DNA of 64,000 nt from Nemophila menziesii. Taxonomy: Eukaryota; Streptophyta; Magnoliopsida; Boraginales; Hydrophyllaceae. Where the stretch lies: the NCBI GenBank assembly GCA_029959085.1, contig JARWIR010000008.1, positions 5,580,001 to 5,644,000 of the forward strand, written 5' to 3'. A program made the translations under genes and the position numbers. Below the pieces are notes generated by a model that saw nothing but the letters and a program-made list of their open reading frames with translations, did not search any database and was not told the origin of the DNA. How positions within the stretch are numbered: position 1 is the first letter of the stretch; every line of letters begins with the position of its first letter. Below, one piece after another: positions 52,697 to 62,718 of this stretch.

Positions 52697-52701
52697 CATA
52701 T

Positions 52702-53097
52702 GTGGCACGTGAATGGTAAACTGCTGCTTTTTCGTTCATGGAAACCTAACATGTAGTTTGATACAGTTGATGCTACTAAAATTCCTCTATAGATTAAGCT
52801 ATGTAGTATACATATGGCTCTTTTGAATAAATAAGGTCTTGGATATGTTGCGAGTGGTGTAGGTATACCTTTACAAATAGACTCAATAACTGAATCAAAA
52901 TCTAGATTAGGTTATGCTAGAGTATGCATTACAAGTTGATACAAAAGAGGTTTTATCTGATAAAGTTTATGTAGAGATAGGTCAAAATGATCTTCAAAAG
53001 GTGATAGTTGAGTATGATTGGAATCCAATAGCGTGCTTCAAATGTTATCAATTTAGACACTTAGAGACTATGTGTAAAAATGTTGTTCAGATATAGT
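52702..53097 (+). pseudogene. ORF1: LINE B ORF1, C-terminal part with CCHC knuckle
   Basis: Continuing after the copia element, the text WHVNGKLLLFRSWKPNM, GLGYVASGVGIPLQIDSITE and IACFKCYQFRHLETMCKN gives the zinc knuckle C-X2-C-X4-H-X4-C of plant LINE ORF1. Two or more stops and a shift near 52930 interrupt it. The closest relative in the window is LINE C (57632-57870). Confidence 0.78.
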
Positions 53098-53343
53098 AAG
53101 AGAAGATAATGGTGCCAAAAATACTCAAATGAATAAAGACAAAGAACCAGTTGATCAATGGAACACAATACATAGCAACAATCCTCAACAATCTACTTCA
53201 CATAATCAAAAATATGATTACTCTTTTCTTGGTAATAATTATTTTGATAATTTATAGGACACTAATCTTAATGTTTTGAAATAAGATGTATTAAGTTTTA
53301 TCGGTGATAATGGTGATCAAGAGATCACTAGACCTCCCAATTT

Positions 53344-53733
53344 ATGAATATAGCTGCTTCGAATGTTAGAGGCTTCAACAAGATTCTAAGGAAGTTCGAT
53401 GTCACAAACTTTTTTTAATAAGAGTAATATCAAGCTACTCGGGCTCTTGGAAACTAAATTCAGTAAAATTAATAGATTGGGTATAATAAATAATCATTTT
53501 CTCATATGGAAATGATTAATAATTATAATTATGATGATTTAGGGCGTATTTGGATTCGTGGGATAAGAATTATGTTAAAGTTAGCCTCATTTATGCTACT
53601 TTTCAATCAATGATGGTTTAAGTTCATATCAAATCTAGCTGATGTTCTTTTCTTGATTGTTTTATCTATGCAAGCAATGATGATGATGATAGAATTAGCC
53701 GTTGGAAGAAAATTGTTGATTGGAGTAATATTT
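53344..53733 (+). pseudogene. ORF2: LINE B ORF2, endonuclease N-terminal part
   Basis: The ATG at 53344 gives MNIAASNVRGFNKILRK, the usual start of the LINE endonuclease (compare NVRGLN in LINE C). Shifts follow. The last codons RWKKIVDWSNI read straight into YSKEKIIFLGKFKDI after 61040 once LINE C and one target-site copy are left out. Confidence 0.75.
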
Positions 53734-53739
53734 TTTTGC

Positions 53740-54700
53740 TCAACAAAGAATCGTTTTTATTAAGTTCAAACATTTCATTACATTCTTAATAGCATCTCAA
53801 ACCGAGACCTCAGACTAGAAATAGAAAAGAAAATACAACTAATCTACGCAAGTCAAATACATTGAAAAGCATCTAAACTAACTTTGCTAATCTTCAACAC
53901 TACCTGTAACTTTCAATTTAAGGTAGTGTTACTTCTATTTCCCTTGCTTTTAAACTTATTTTTGTCAATTTAAGGCAATGTTACTTCTATTTCCCTTGAT
54001 GTATAAAAGTAAGTTATATCTTGAATTATTTGCTCTTCAGTTCTCACATTCCATTTACGTAGGTGCACATTTTTGTTACTCCAAATTAAGTATATATAGG
54101 CCGTAAATCACCTTGCATATACCATATCATTGAAATTATCATCCATTTTAGCAAGTAAAAACTCAATCAACTCATCCCAACATGTAAAGTGGGGCATTAT
54201 CTCACCACACTTACTAAAACATTCATTTATATCCATCTCGAGAATGCACACTTTAAGAACAAATGATCTCGTTCCTCTATGGAACTATAGCATATTCCAC
54301 ACTGGTCATTTTGCTGAATTCCCTACTTTCTCATTCTACCCTTTGTGCGTAACCTGTCTATACAAGTAAGCAGGTGCAAAAAGAAAACCTTGGAACATTA
54401 GTATTATACCAAACCATGCGTGTCCATTTCAATATTAAACCATTATCTGTTATAGCCTATAAAGTTTTCTTCAATGAAAATTTCTTCTTAATACTTTTAC
54501 TCCACAAAATTTTATCATCTCTATTAGTCAGTTGAGGCAAAGAAGGGACTAAACCTATCAGATATGGAGGAATATGCCATCTCCCCCTGATAAAACACTT
54601 ATCCACTGTTTTGTTCATCCACAATTTACTTCCTTGAATATCGCTATTCAGTATATTACATACACTGATCACCTGTATTTAATTATCCCAAAACAAATAT
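53740..54700 (-). pseudogene. ORF2: LINE C ORF2, C-terminal zf-RVT remnant
   Basis: Pieces such as DIQGSKLWMNKTVDKCFIR and ILWSKSIKKKFSLKK (54672-54457), and further on YNTNVPRFSF, match the region before and within the zf-RVT domain of plant LINEs. Stops are frequent, and I see no RNase H in this copy. Confidence 0.6.
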
Positions 54701-55123
54701 GTATTCTTTCCATTTCTTGCTTTGTAAGATATAAATGTATAAGCAAATCTCTCAACTTTAATAATTTTTTCCATGTCCAGGTATACTCTTGTTTCACTTT
54801 AGCTCCCCAAATACATATGTTCTTGAAAATATATGTTTGAGCCCATAGACCGAGAAGGTTCATACTAGGCTGGTACATTCTCCAAAATGTACTCAAAAGA
54901 CATACAATATTTGGCTTCTCAAGGTTTGGGATGTTCAATCCACCTTCAAATTTATTTTTACAAACATTATTCTAGGCCACTTTAGCTCCATTTTCCCCAT
55001 CAACACTTACTTTCCACAAAAACTAGACAGACTCTGATTAAGCTTGTATGTCACATTTTTTTGGCAGTATAAATACCCTACACCAATACAATATCTTGCT
55101 CACCAAGACCATCCTTATTAACT

Positions 55124-56100
55124 CTAACCTACCAGCATATGTAAGCATTTTATTACTCCATTGACTGTTCTGCTACAGATGTTCTCTATTAGCCTGTTTA
55201 AATCCACTGCACTAATTTTCTTGGAATTTAATGGCACCCTTAGATACCTAACATGCAAAGACCCCTCATTTATATTCACTAGTCTAGTTATATCATCCTT
55301 CAGCTGGCTAGTATTTCCAAAATAGATCTCACTTTTTTGGTGATTGATCTTCATCCCAAATATCCTTAAAAAAACATTAAGCCCTTCCCTTATAGCCACT
55401 GCAGATTTTTATCAGTCCTCATGAAAAGTAGTAGGTCATCTGCAGACACTATGTGGTTCATTTTTAACTGTTCACAGTTGGGGTGGTAAGAAAACCCTTC
55501 ATTATCCCCTATCTTGTTGAATAATGGTGTGAATACTTGCATACATATCACAAACAAATAAGGGGAGAGGGCCCCCCTTGTCTAAGGCCTCTCTCCCCCT
55601 CAAAGTAACCCACCATATCACCATTTATATTTAAAGACTAGGTAGGGGTAGTCACAGAAATCTCAATCCATTTGACCATCTTCTGAGGGAATCTAAAAGC
55701 TTTAAGGACATTGAACAAAAATTTCTAATTGATGCAATCATAAGCCTTTTGGAGGTTATATTGATGGTGCACCTAACAGATATATTATTTTTTTCATGCC
55801 CAGACAATATGTCTTGATCCACTATATTATTTTTTCCTATAAGTCTGTTGCTAACAAATGCAGACTGATTATTAGAGATAAGGGAGTGAAGTACCTTTTT
55901 GATTCTATTTGAAATGATCCTAGATATCGTCTTGTATGAAGTACACAGACATGATATGGGTCTAAACTGTCTCACAAATATGATGGTGTTTGAACCTTGG
56001 GAATCAAAGTAATGTTAGGGTCATTTACTTCTTTCAGTAATATATTACTCTCCATAGTTTCCTTTATTGACCTGCATAAATCCTCGCCTACTATATCCCA
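55124..56100 (-). pseudogene. ORF2: LINE C reverse transcriptase remnant
   Basis: RT blocks in element order are RPISCLCTSYKTISRIISNR (55970-55910), NQSAFVSNRLIGKNNIVDQ, then PLSPYLFVICMQVFTP with the altered active-site block VSADDLLLF (about 55580-55420), and MKINHQKSEIYFGN with VRYLRVPLNSKK (55399-55220). Frameshifts and stops lie between blocks. YLGVPLNSKK in LINE B (63910) is the nearest relative. Confidence 0.8.
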
Positions 56101-57360
56101 ACTCTGCTTGTAAATACATGATTTTAGTGCATCGGACCTAGGGTATTTTGCCTCATCTATTGAAAACTAGGCATCTTTGATCTCTTGCGTATTGATAGGA
56201 ACTCAGTGCATTTTCCCCTCTTCTTTAATTGTTCCTCACTTGTCTAGCTTTGATAACCTTAAAATATTATGTTGACGAGCAATAACTCTCCCTTGCCTAT
56301 GTTGCTCTAGCCTTTTGCTTCAATACTTCCTGTTCCTTCATCATGGCATCTTCATTTTCTCTCAGTACTATCTCTTTTCAGCAATAATCAAATTATTGCG
56401 TGTACCATTCATAATTCTATATTATAGCTTCTAAAGGTTACTTTTTAAATTAGTTATATAATGAGATCCTCTTTTAAAATACTTAGTGTTGAAAACTTTC
56501 AGAGCCTTCTTAACTAGTCTTTGCTTAGAACACAGTCTATACATGCTAGACCCCTCAATCTCAGTTTGCCAAGCCTGTCTCACTACATCATGAAATCCCT
56601 CACACTTTGTCCATGCATTAAAAAACTTGAAGGAACAAGGTCCCCTTCTTTCTTGAGCTCCAATTGTAACAAGTATTACATAGTGATTAGAAGTTGAAGG
56701 CGCAAGACTCAAAGCATTTAAATGTAGCTGATCAAACCACCTCACATTAATCAATAATATGTATATCCTACTAGCCTTAAGTTGAGTCAACCTTGTGTTA
56801 GTCCCTGTATAAAAATTACCACACATTTGATGCTCAAGTAATCTAGCATGTTCCACACATTCTACAAACTGTTTAGCATACTCATTTAGCTCATCGCAAT
56901 TCAACCTATCTTCTATCTTCAATATTTAATTATAGTCGCCAATACAACCAAACATCTCACCCTTATATGTGTCGATCCATATAAGAATATCTCCACATAA
57001 CACCATTCTCTCCTTCTCATCATTAATTGCTTATAATGCTCCTAATATAATTTTAGTTATACTTGTCAGATCCATTACCCGCATCAGTATTGCTTGAGAA
57101 GTATCGTCAATGACCTTAACCTGAACCTTATTTTTCTTATATAAAATCCATACTCGACCTTTAGGGTGCCTATGGTAATTATGCTCAATATTATTGTATT
57201 TATAAAACTCAGTCACAATCCTTTACATATTATGATTTTGAACCTTAGTTTTAAGTGAACACATTACTTGTACCTATATTTAAACATTAAACTAGAGACA
57301 TATAGATGTCTCAGGGTCATGTTCAGCCCCCTAACATTCCATGATCCAATGAGCATGGAT
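56100..57360 (-). pseudogene. ORF2: LINE C endonuclease and linker remnant
   Basis: ORF2 begins near 57355 with MLIGSWNVRGLNMTLR, the endonuclease start. Later pieces include KASRIYILLINVRWFDQ and SLAPSTSNHYVILV (56780-56690; LINE B has VLIVPPSTSDHYA in the same place). FNAWTKCEGFHDVVRQAW follows. Decay is similar to that of LINE B. Confidence 0.75.
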
Positions 57361-57599
57361 CTGGAGGTTTATTTATTTCCACCCCTTTAGCACTCTTCAT
57401 GATCCTCAACACATCTTCTTCTAGTGCAGAAAGTGGACTATTTTAGAACTTAAATGATATTCTTTCAGAGACAGGTGATATATAGCTACATCCAACTTCA
57501 TCCCTAACCTTAGTCTTCCTAGTTACAAACCTCCATAATTCTTCATTTCCCTCAGGCGTTACTTTATTTCTTTCAACTTCTTTACTGTTTTCCTTCTTG

Positions 57600-58240
57600 T
57601 TTGTATCAGTTTGTAATTGTTTATCCTTCTTTTATTTAGGAACCCAAACCTTGATCTCTTTCTTACATATACTATGCTCAAAGCTTTGATATCTTGGACA
57701 TTGGGTGGGCTTCCAATCATACAAAATTTCAACTTCATGTAGCTCACCTTTACTTGTATCAACATAAACCTTACTCTGCAGCTTAGCATGAAGATCAACC
57801 TCTACACACATGCATACAGTAATAGAATCCATTTGTATTGGCCTGCCTACTCCACTAGCTATGTACCCTAATTAATCCTTTGTCCATAGATTCATGGGTA
57901 CATTATTTAGTTTAACCAATAGAGGAATATTGTGTAGGTCTACTTTACCGAAATGCATATCCTCGCTCCACTCTCGAAGAAATAACATATTTCCTCCTAT
58001 GTGCCAAATTTGTTCTAATGCTTTATTGCAATTAACCCGACTATCAAAATTAAATACATACATTTTTCCATTGGATTTTATGTTCACCTTACCCAACTCT
58101 TTCCACTGATATCTCACGAAATTCGTGAACATATAGAATTGAGGGAATTCTCCTATGAATTAACTGATTAAACAATTAGACCATACCTCATCCAGTTGCG
58201 AATCTGGAAACATTAATGAGGGTAGGTTAAATATAAGGGG
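57600..58240 (-). pseudogene. ORF1: LINE C ORF1, central and C-terminal part
   Basis: The order on the - strand is LPSLMFPDSQLDEVWSN (58220-58170), a DUF4283-type domain FTNFVRYQWKELGKVNI and MYVFNFDSRVNCNKALEQIW (58132-58010), LVKLNNVPMNLWTKD, GYIASGVGRPIQMDSIT (57865-57815), then EILYDWKPTQCPRYQSFEHS. The last piece is a knuckle whose first cysteine is changed. Stops interrupt it. Confidence 0.75.
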
Positions 58241-58814
58241 GCTTAGGGGCAACACCTCCGATTTTTTTTTAGGTATTTAATATAAATCACATAAAACAAA
58301 TGATTCTATAAATTAAATAATATCATATCAGGATAAAAAAATTACAATTGTACTCTAAAGCCTAACAAATCAACTATTTTTTTTTTTTTAAAATGGAATT
58401 ATTATCCTACGATTAATGTCTTTATAATTTCTTTTATTATAATTAAATTAATCAATTAAAGAATCATTTTAATGATATAAATAAATATATATCTAATAAA
58501 TAATATTTATTACATTAAAAAAGAATCATACAAAATACCTAATAGAATTGTCCCAAAAAAAAACACCTAATAGAAAAAATTTAACAATATATTGAAAAAA
58601 TTTAAAAAATTTAAAACATACTGATAGTAAATAATAAATTGTGAATATCGATCGGTTGTAATTTTAAGAGATAATTCCCAATTAATTACACTTCCTCACT
58701 TTTCATTCCCAAAAAAAAGGAAGGAGGAAATTACTTCCAACTTACTCACAAATTTTTAACTTAATTCCCAATTAAACACATTTTCATATTTACCTTCCAA
58801 TGTTAACCTTATGT

Positions 58815-58975
58815 GATTTTTTTTATTTTTTATTGTTTTTTATTTTTTTTTTATTTTTTTTTTCAGATTTTATTTTTCGATTTTTTTTAATTTTTTTTTC
58901 TATTTTTTTTTCCGAATTTTCTTTTTCGATTTTTTAAATTTTTTTTCCCGAATTTTTTTTGTAAAACTCGAAATT
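58815..58975. repeat. T-rich low-complexity arm of the foldback-like element
   Basis: Runs of T are broken by 'cgatttt', 'ccgaatttt' and 'cagatttta'. The A-rich counterpart at 59865-59950 ('atttcgaaaataaaa', 'aaaaagatagaaaa') is roughly its reverse complement. Confidence 0.65.
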
Positions 58976-59191
58976 TCGGGTTATGTGTTGCTATAACACA
59001 CAAATATAGATTTATGTGTACACAAAGTCATAATATTAATCTAAAGGATTTTTTCTTTAACAAAAATGGTTTTTATATTTATTAATTGCATATACCTTAT
59101 TTTTATTCGTCTTTAACTATCTTGATATATTATCTTTTTGTCCAACACTTTTTTGTTATTTTTGTGTTTATGTTTTAGGATTTTGTGTTAT

Positions 59192-59862
59192 TCCAATTCT
59201 GTGTATTCCTGGAATACACAAATCTCAGAATTGTGTATTCTTAGAACGCACAAATATAAGATTTATGTATTCATGTAACACATAAATCTCAAATTTATGT
59301 ATTCATAGAACACATACAAATTGCATTTATGTATTACTAGAATACACAAAATTTGATTTTGTTTGTTCCAATTCTGTGTATTCCTGGAATACATAAATTT
59401 CAGATCTGTGTATTCCTGGAATACACAAATCTTAGATTTGTGTGTTCCTTGGAACACACTAGTCTCTGATTTGTGCGTTCCTGGAACACACGAGTTTCCG
59501 ATTTGTGCCTGGAACACACAAGTGTCTGATTTGTGCGTTCCCGGAACACACAAGTCTCAGGGTTGTGCATTCCTAGAACAAACAAGTCTCTGATTTGTGT
59601 ATTCATGAAACACATATAAATCAAATTTACAAAACTTGATTTTGTTTGTTCCAATTTTGTGTGTTCCTGAACACACAAATCGTAAAATTGTGTATTACTG
59701 CACTGCAACACACAAATCTCAGATTTGTGTAATCATGGAACACATAAAACTCAAATTTATGTATTCTTGGAATACAAAAAACTTGATTTGGTTACTCCAA
59801 TTTTGTGTGTTCCTACAACACACAAATCTCAAAATTGTGTGTTCATGGAACACATAAAAAAG
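59192..59862. repeat. Tandem array of about 19 palindromic 32-bp units
   Basis: The unit is about 32 bp with the form atttgTGTGTATTCC-T-GGAATACACAaatctcag. The two 10-base arms are exact reverse complements in the best units (59200-59220 and again near 59407-59427). Units 5, 13 and 17 end with an extra 'acttgattttgtttgttcc' segment, giving a higher-order period. Frames on both strands encode repeated CVPGTHKS/CVFQ-type peptides purely because the array is palindromic. Spacers are not unique, so it is not a CRISPR. Confidence 0.88.
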
Positions 59863-60269
59863 TTTCCGAAAAAAAAAATTTCGAAAATAAAAATTTTAAA
59901 AAAGATAGAAAAAAAAGATAAAAAATGAAAATAAATAAATAAATAATATTATAATTAAAGTAATTAATTAATTAGCTATGGGTATTTTTGTAATCTTCCA
60001 TTTTTTTGTGCTTAAGTAGGAATTAAGTTGAAGTTGTAATTAATTGGGAATTTTTACACTCTCCGTGTAATTAATTGGGCATTGCCCCTAATTTTAATTT
60101 GTGTAAAAATTATAATAAATTATGAAGGCTAAAATGTATAAGTAAAGTTAAATAGGCTAAAAATCTAAAATAATTAAATGAAATAAAAAAAAATTAAAAA
60201 AATTTGAGGGTGGGGTTAAGCCCACCCCTTGCATAGATACATCCGCCAATGACCTCATCTCCTTCATCA

Positions 60270-60720
60270 AACACATTTTGTGGTGGTTTTATTATGTAAC
60301 TACCTTGATTCTCGATGGGATGATGATAATCAAGCTTTAAATTGTCTTTTTATGTGTCCTTGGAATAGATTAGCCCATTGAGATTTCTTCTTATTACCTT
60401 TTGTGAACTCAACTTGAATTTGCTCTGTAATTACTTCAACCTCACTTACAATCGGAGGAAAATGAGTATGAATAATACTAATTAGAGTTGTAGGTATCTT
60501 GTCATCGCCTTGTAGAATAGTTTGACTCCACTCTGTTTTGTTGTACTTCGCCCAATCAGAATCGTAACTTGGCTTCCACTTCTTCTCTTATCATTCCAGC
60601 TATTACTGTTAGTTCTCACAGTATTGCCGTTATATTTATCAGAACTTTCAATATATTTAAATATAATTCTAGTAATATCTCTATTAGTCAATTTTCCTGG
60701 GCACCATTTTAACAACTAAG
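60270..60720 (-). pseudogene. ORF1: LINE C ORF1, N-terminal part
   Basis: On the - strand from near 60720: WCPGKLTNRDITRIIFKYI, a basic stretch, then KKSQWANLFQGHIKRQFK and, after a shift, LDYHHPIENQGSYIIKPPQ (60340-60290), before the foldback-like insertion. The latter text is typical of the ORF1 region before DUF4283 in plant LINEs. Confidence 0.65.
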
Positions 60721-61040
60721 AGATAGGTAAGAGAAAAGAAGAAGTAGAAGGATAACAATATGGATTTTGGTTAAGAACTTCTAATCGGAAAATTTCTAAT
60801 GGAGGAAAATGGTGTGATTCGTTGTTAGATCCAAGATAATGTGGGAAGAAACAACAAATCGAAGAAAGATAAAACCTAAAAGTAATAAATTCAGTTGTTG
60901 TATGGTTTGATTCAGATAAAAGAAAATGGAAATGTGCTGCGTGTGTCCCAATCCGTAAAGAAACTTAAAAAATATGTGTGGAGTGTGTGGAGCGCGTTTT
61001 TGTTCGACTCTCATTCCCTTTCTATTACTACAATCAACTA
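60721..61040 (-). other. Probable 5' leader of LINE C
   Basis: The - strand leader from 61040 to 60721 is rich in pyrimidines and has no ORF of note. It ends where the host duplication GAGTAATATT begins (61041). Confidence 0.55.
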
Positions 61041-61665
61041 GAGTAATATTTATAGTAAGGAGAAGATAATTTTTCTTGGCAAATTTAAAGATATCTTAAA
61101 TGTTGAGGATAGATTAAACCACGGTTCTCTATTAAATAGCTCTATCATGTTTAATGAGTGTACTGATGATGAAAATAATTATGGTTAATGCTTTTTTACA
61201 TGGACTAATAAAAAAATCAAGTCAACTTAGAGCAAGCAAAATTGATAGATTTTTCATCAGTTATAAATGGATGGACTCTTATCAATCTAGTGTGCTCATT
61301 GTTCCTCCTTCTACTTCAGATCACTATGCTTGAAGATTACAATTGGTGAGCATAAAATAAATAATCCTTGCTCTGGTTTTTTTTATTTGGTGTCTACTCA
61401 TGATGATTATCTTGACATTATAAAAAAAGCCTGGATTATTGAAGTTAGTGAAATTTACATGTTTCAATGTTGTATGAAGCAAAAAGAGGTAAAAAATTCT
61501 TTAAAAGATCTGAATAATAAACACATCAAAAAGAAATCTCATCATATTAATGAGATCAAGAAGAATTTTGAAACTATTTAGATGAATATAATGAAAGGTA
61601 CTAAGACATAACCACTTTTGCTGAGGAGAAAATTCTAGTCAAATATCTTTGAGGATGCTATCTTA
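61041..61665 (+). pseudogene. ORF2: LINE B ORF2, endonuclease C-terminal part and linker
   Basis: The reading frame continues from 53733: FLGKFKDILNVEDRLN, FTWTNKKI, then KIDRFFISYKWMDSYQSS and VLIVPPSTSDHYA (61170-61330), the end of the endonuclease. The segment 61330-61581 (83 codons) is the linker. Frameshifts near 61190 and 61215 and a premature stop are present. It is cut at 61665. Confidence 0.75.
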
Positions 61666-62705
61666 CTTCTTTTTAATCAAATAACAGTATATTGAAAGGT
61701 ATGGTTCAAAAGTCACCTAATGTATCTAGCATTGTGGTCATTACAAATAATATTAGCTAATTAGGGTGAATGTTTTTGTTCTAAGCCAAACAATTTTCCT
61801 TTGAGTTTTTGTTTGGCTGCCCAATCTGCTACCCACTTTCCCCCCTATTCACTAGAGAAAACTTAATGTTATAAGTGTTATACGCTCTCGAATATCCCTA
61901 ATTAAAAGCTTGATAAAATGAATAGTATTGAACTTATTACAAATCAAAGGATTCAAAACTAAGGATCTATCATACTCAATGGTAACAACTCTAGCTGGGA
62001 ACTGAGTTGCCATTATACAAGCTTGAAAGACTCCTAAAGCGTCAGCAACCAAAGGTGATAAGGCTCCCATACATCTATAATTCCAATACAAAAACTTTCT
62101 GTTATGATCCCTATAAATGAAAGATACAGAAGAGTTAGCATTTTTTACGTCAAATGCAGGATATGTGTTCATTTTGATTTCACCAACTGGTGGTGGAACC
62201 CATTATGTTTTAGTTAAGTGTGTAACTGAGTTACTTGAAGCATTCCTCATAATCAATTCTGGTTCAGTTGTTGCACAAATATTATTGGCATTTGAGACCT
62301 CATAGCCTTGATATTAGCACTAATGTACTCATCATTGTCCTTAACCACATTTTCCATAGTCAATAGAGGGTCTGCTAACTTGCATCTAAACACAAAGAAA
62401 TTCATTTCCTTCTAGATAAACCAAGACAAATTTGCTGCTATTTTAGCTGTAAAAGAACTCTCTTGGGCCCTAATTTTGATATATTCCTAAGAAACACAAA
62501 CCACTAGAATATGCTATTTTGTAGAGCCACTTAGAGATAAAAAATTCAATTAGACCAATCACATTGAAACACGGTATGTTTGATTGTTTCAATTAATCCC
62601 TTACAAATATCACATTTATTATCTTGTGAAATTTTCCTTTTGACTCTATTCTCGTTTTTTGGGAGACCATTTGTACATTCCCTCCATACAAAATTTCTTA
62701 CTTTT
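61666..62705 (-). mobile_element. 5'-truncated LINE fragment with RNase H domain, inserted in LINE B
   Basis: It is flanked by the 13-bp duplication GGATGCTATCTTA (61653-61665 and 62706-62718). On the - strand it contains decayed zf-RVT-side sequence (62640-62300) and an RNase H-like piece (62172-61852). A clear poly-A is not seen. Across it, LINE B reads EDAIL-VEHEVLKQKSKA. Confidence 0.8.
61852..62172 (-). pseudogene. RNase H-like piece of the truncated LINE fragment
   Basis: The piece has 106 codons: SVSFIYRDHNRKFLYW, GALSPLVADALGVFQACIMA and VVTIEYDRSLVL. This matches the RVT_3-type RNase H of plant LINEs. The usual E of the A/E block (EGEAWAM in LINE A) is replaced by D (VADALGV), and SDN by EYDRS. 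The N-terminal catalytic aspartate lies outside the open part. Confidence 0.7.
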
Positions 62706-62718
62706 GGATGCTATCTTA

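Larger units (their letters stand above)
58236..60265. mobile_element. Foldback-like 2-kb element inserted in LINE C ORF1
   Basis: The left edge 'aagggggcttaggggcaacacctccg' and the reverse of the right edge 'aaggggtgggcttaaccccaccctc' are inverted relatives, each followed inward by a T-run. Further inward, copies of CCCAATTAATTACAC (58680-58695, and reversed near 60028-60085) and long T-rich (58815-58970) and A-rich (59865-59950) arms continue the inverted symmetry. The centre is a tandem palindromic array. LINE ORF1 text resumes on both sides (DEGDEVI on the right, LPSLMFPDS on the left). Exact ends and class are uncertain. Confidence 0.6.
53734..61040 (-). mobile_element. LINE C: L1-type element inserted in LINE B, carrying a 2-kb insertion
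   Basis: On the - strand the 5' leader is near 60720-61040, ORF1 lies at about 60715-60270 and 58240-57600, and ORF2 runs from about 57350 to near 54000. The 3' end at a T-run (53731-53737 on the + strand) corresponds to poly-A. The host word GAGTAATATT flanks both sides (53723-53732 and 61041-61050). ORF2 and ORF1 text is closest to LINE B, so a relative jumped into it. ORF1 is split by a foldback element at about 58236-60265. Confidence 0.85.

Noticed and set aside
59263..59857. Cysteine-rich repeat proteins on both strands (60-103 codons)
   Set aside because: The frames on both strands arise from the palindromic 32-bp unit. There is no start context, no conservation of frame between units and no known family.
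59192..59862. CRISPR-like regularly spaced short repeats
   Set aside because: There are no unique spacers, no cas genes and a plant context. The units are contiguous palindromic tandem repeats.
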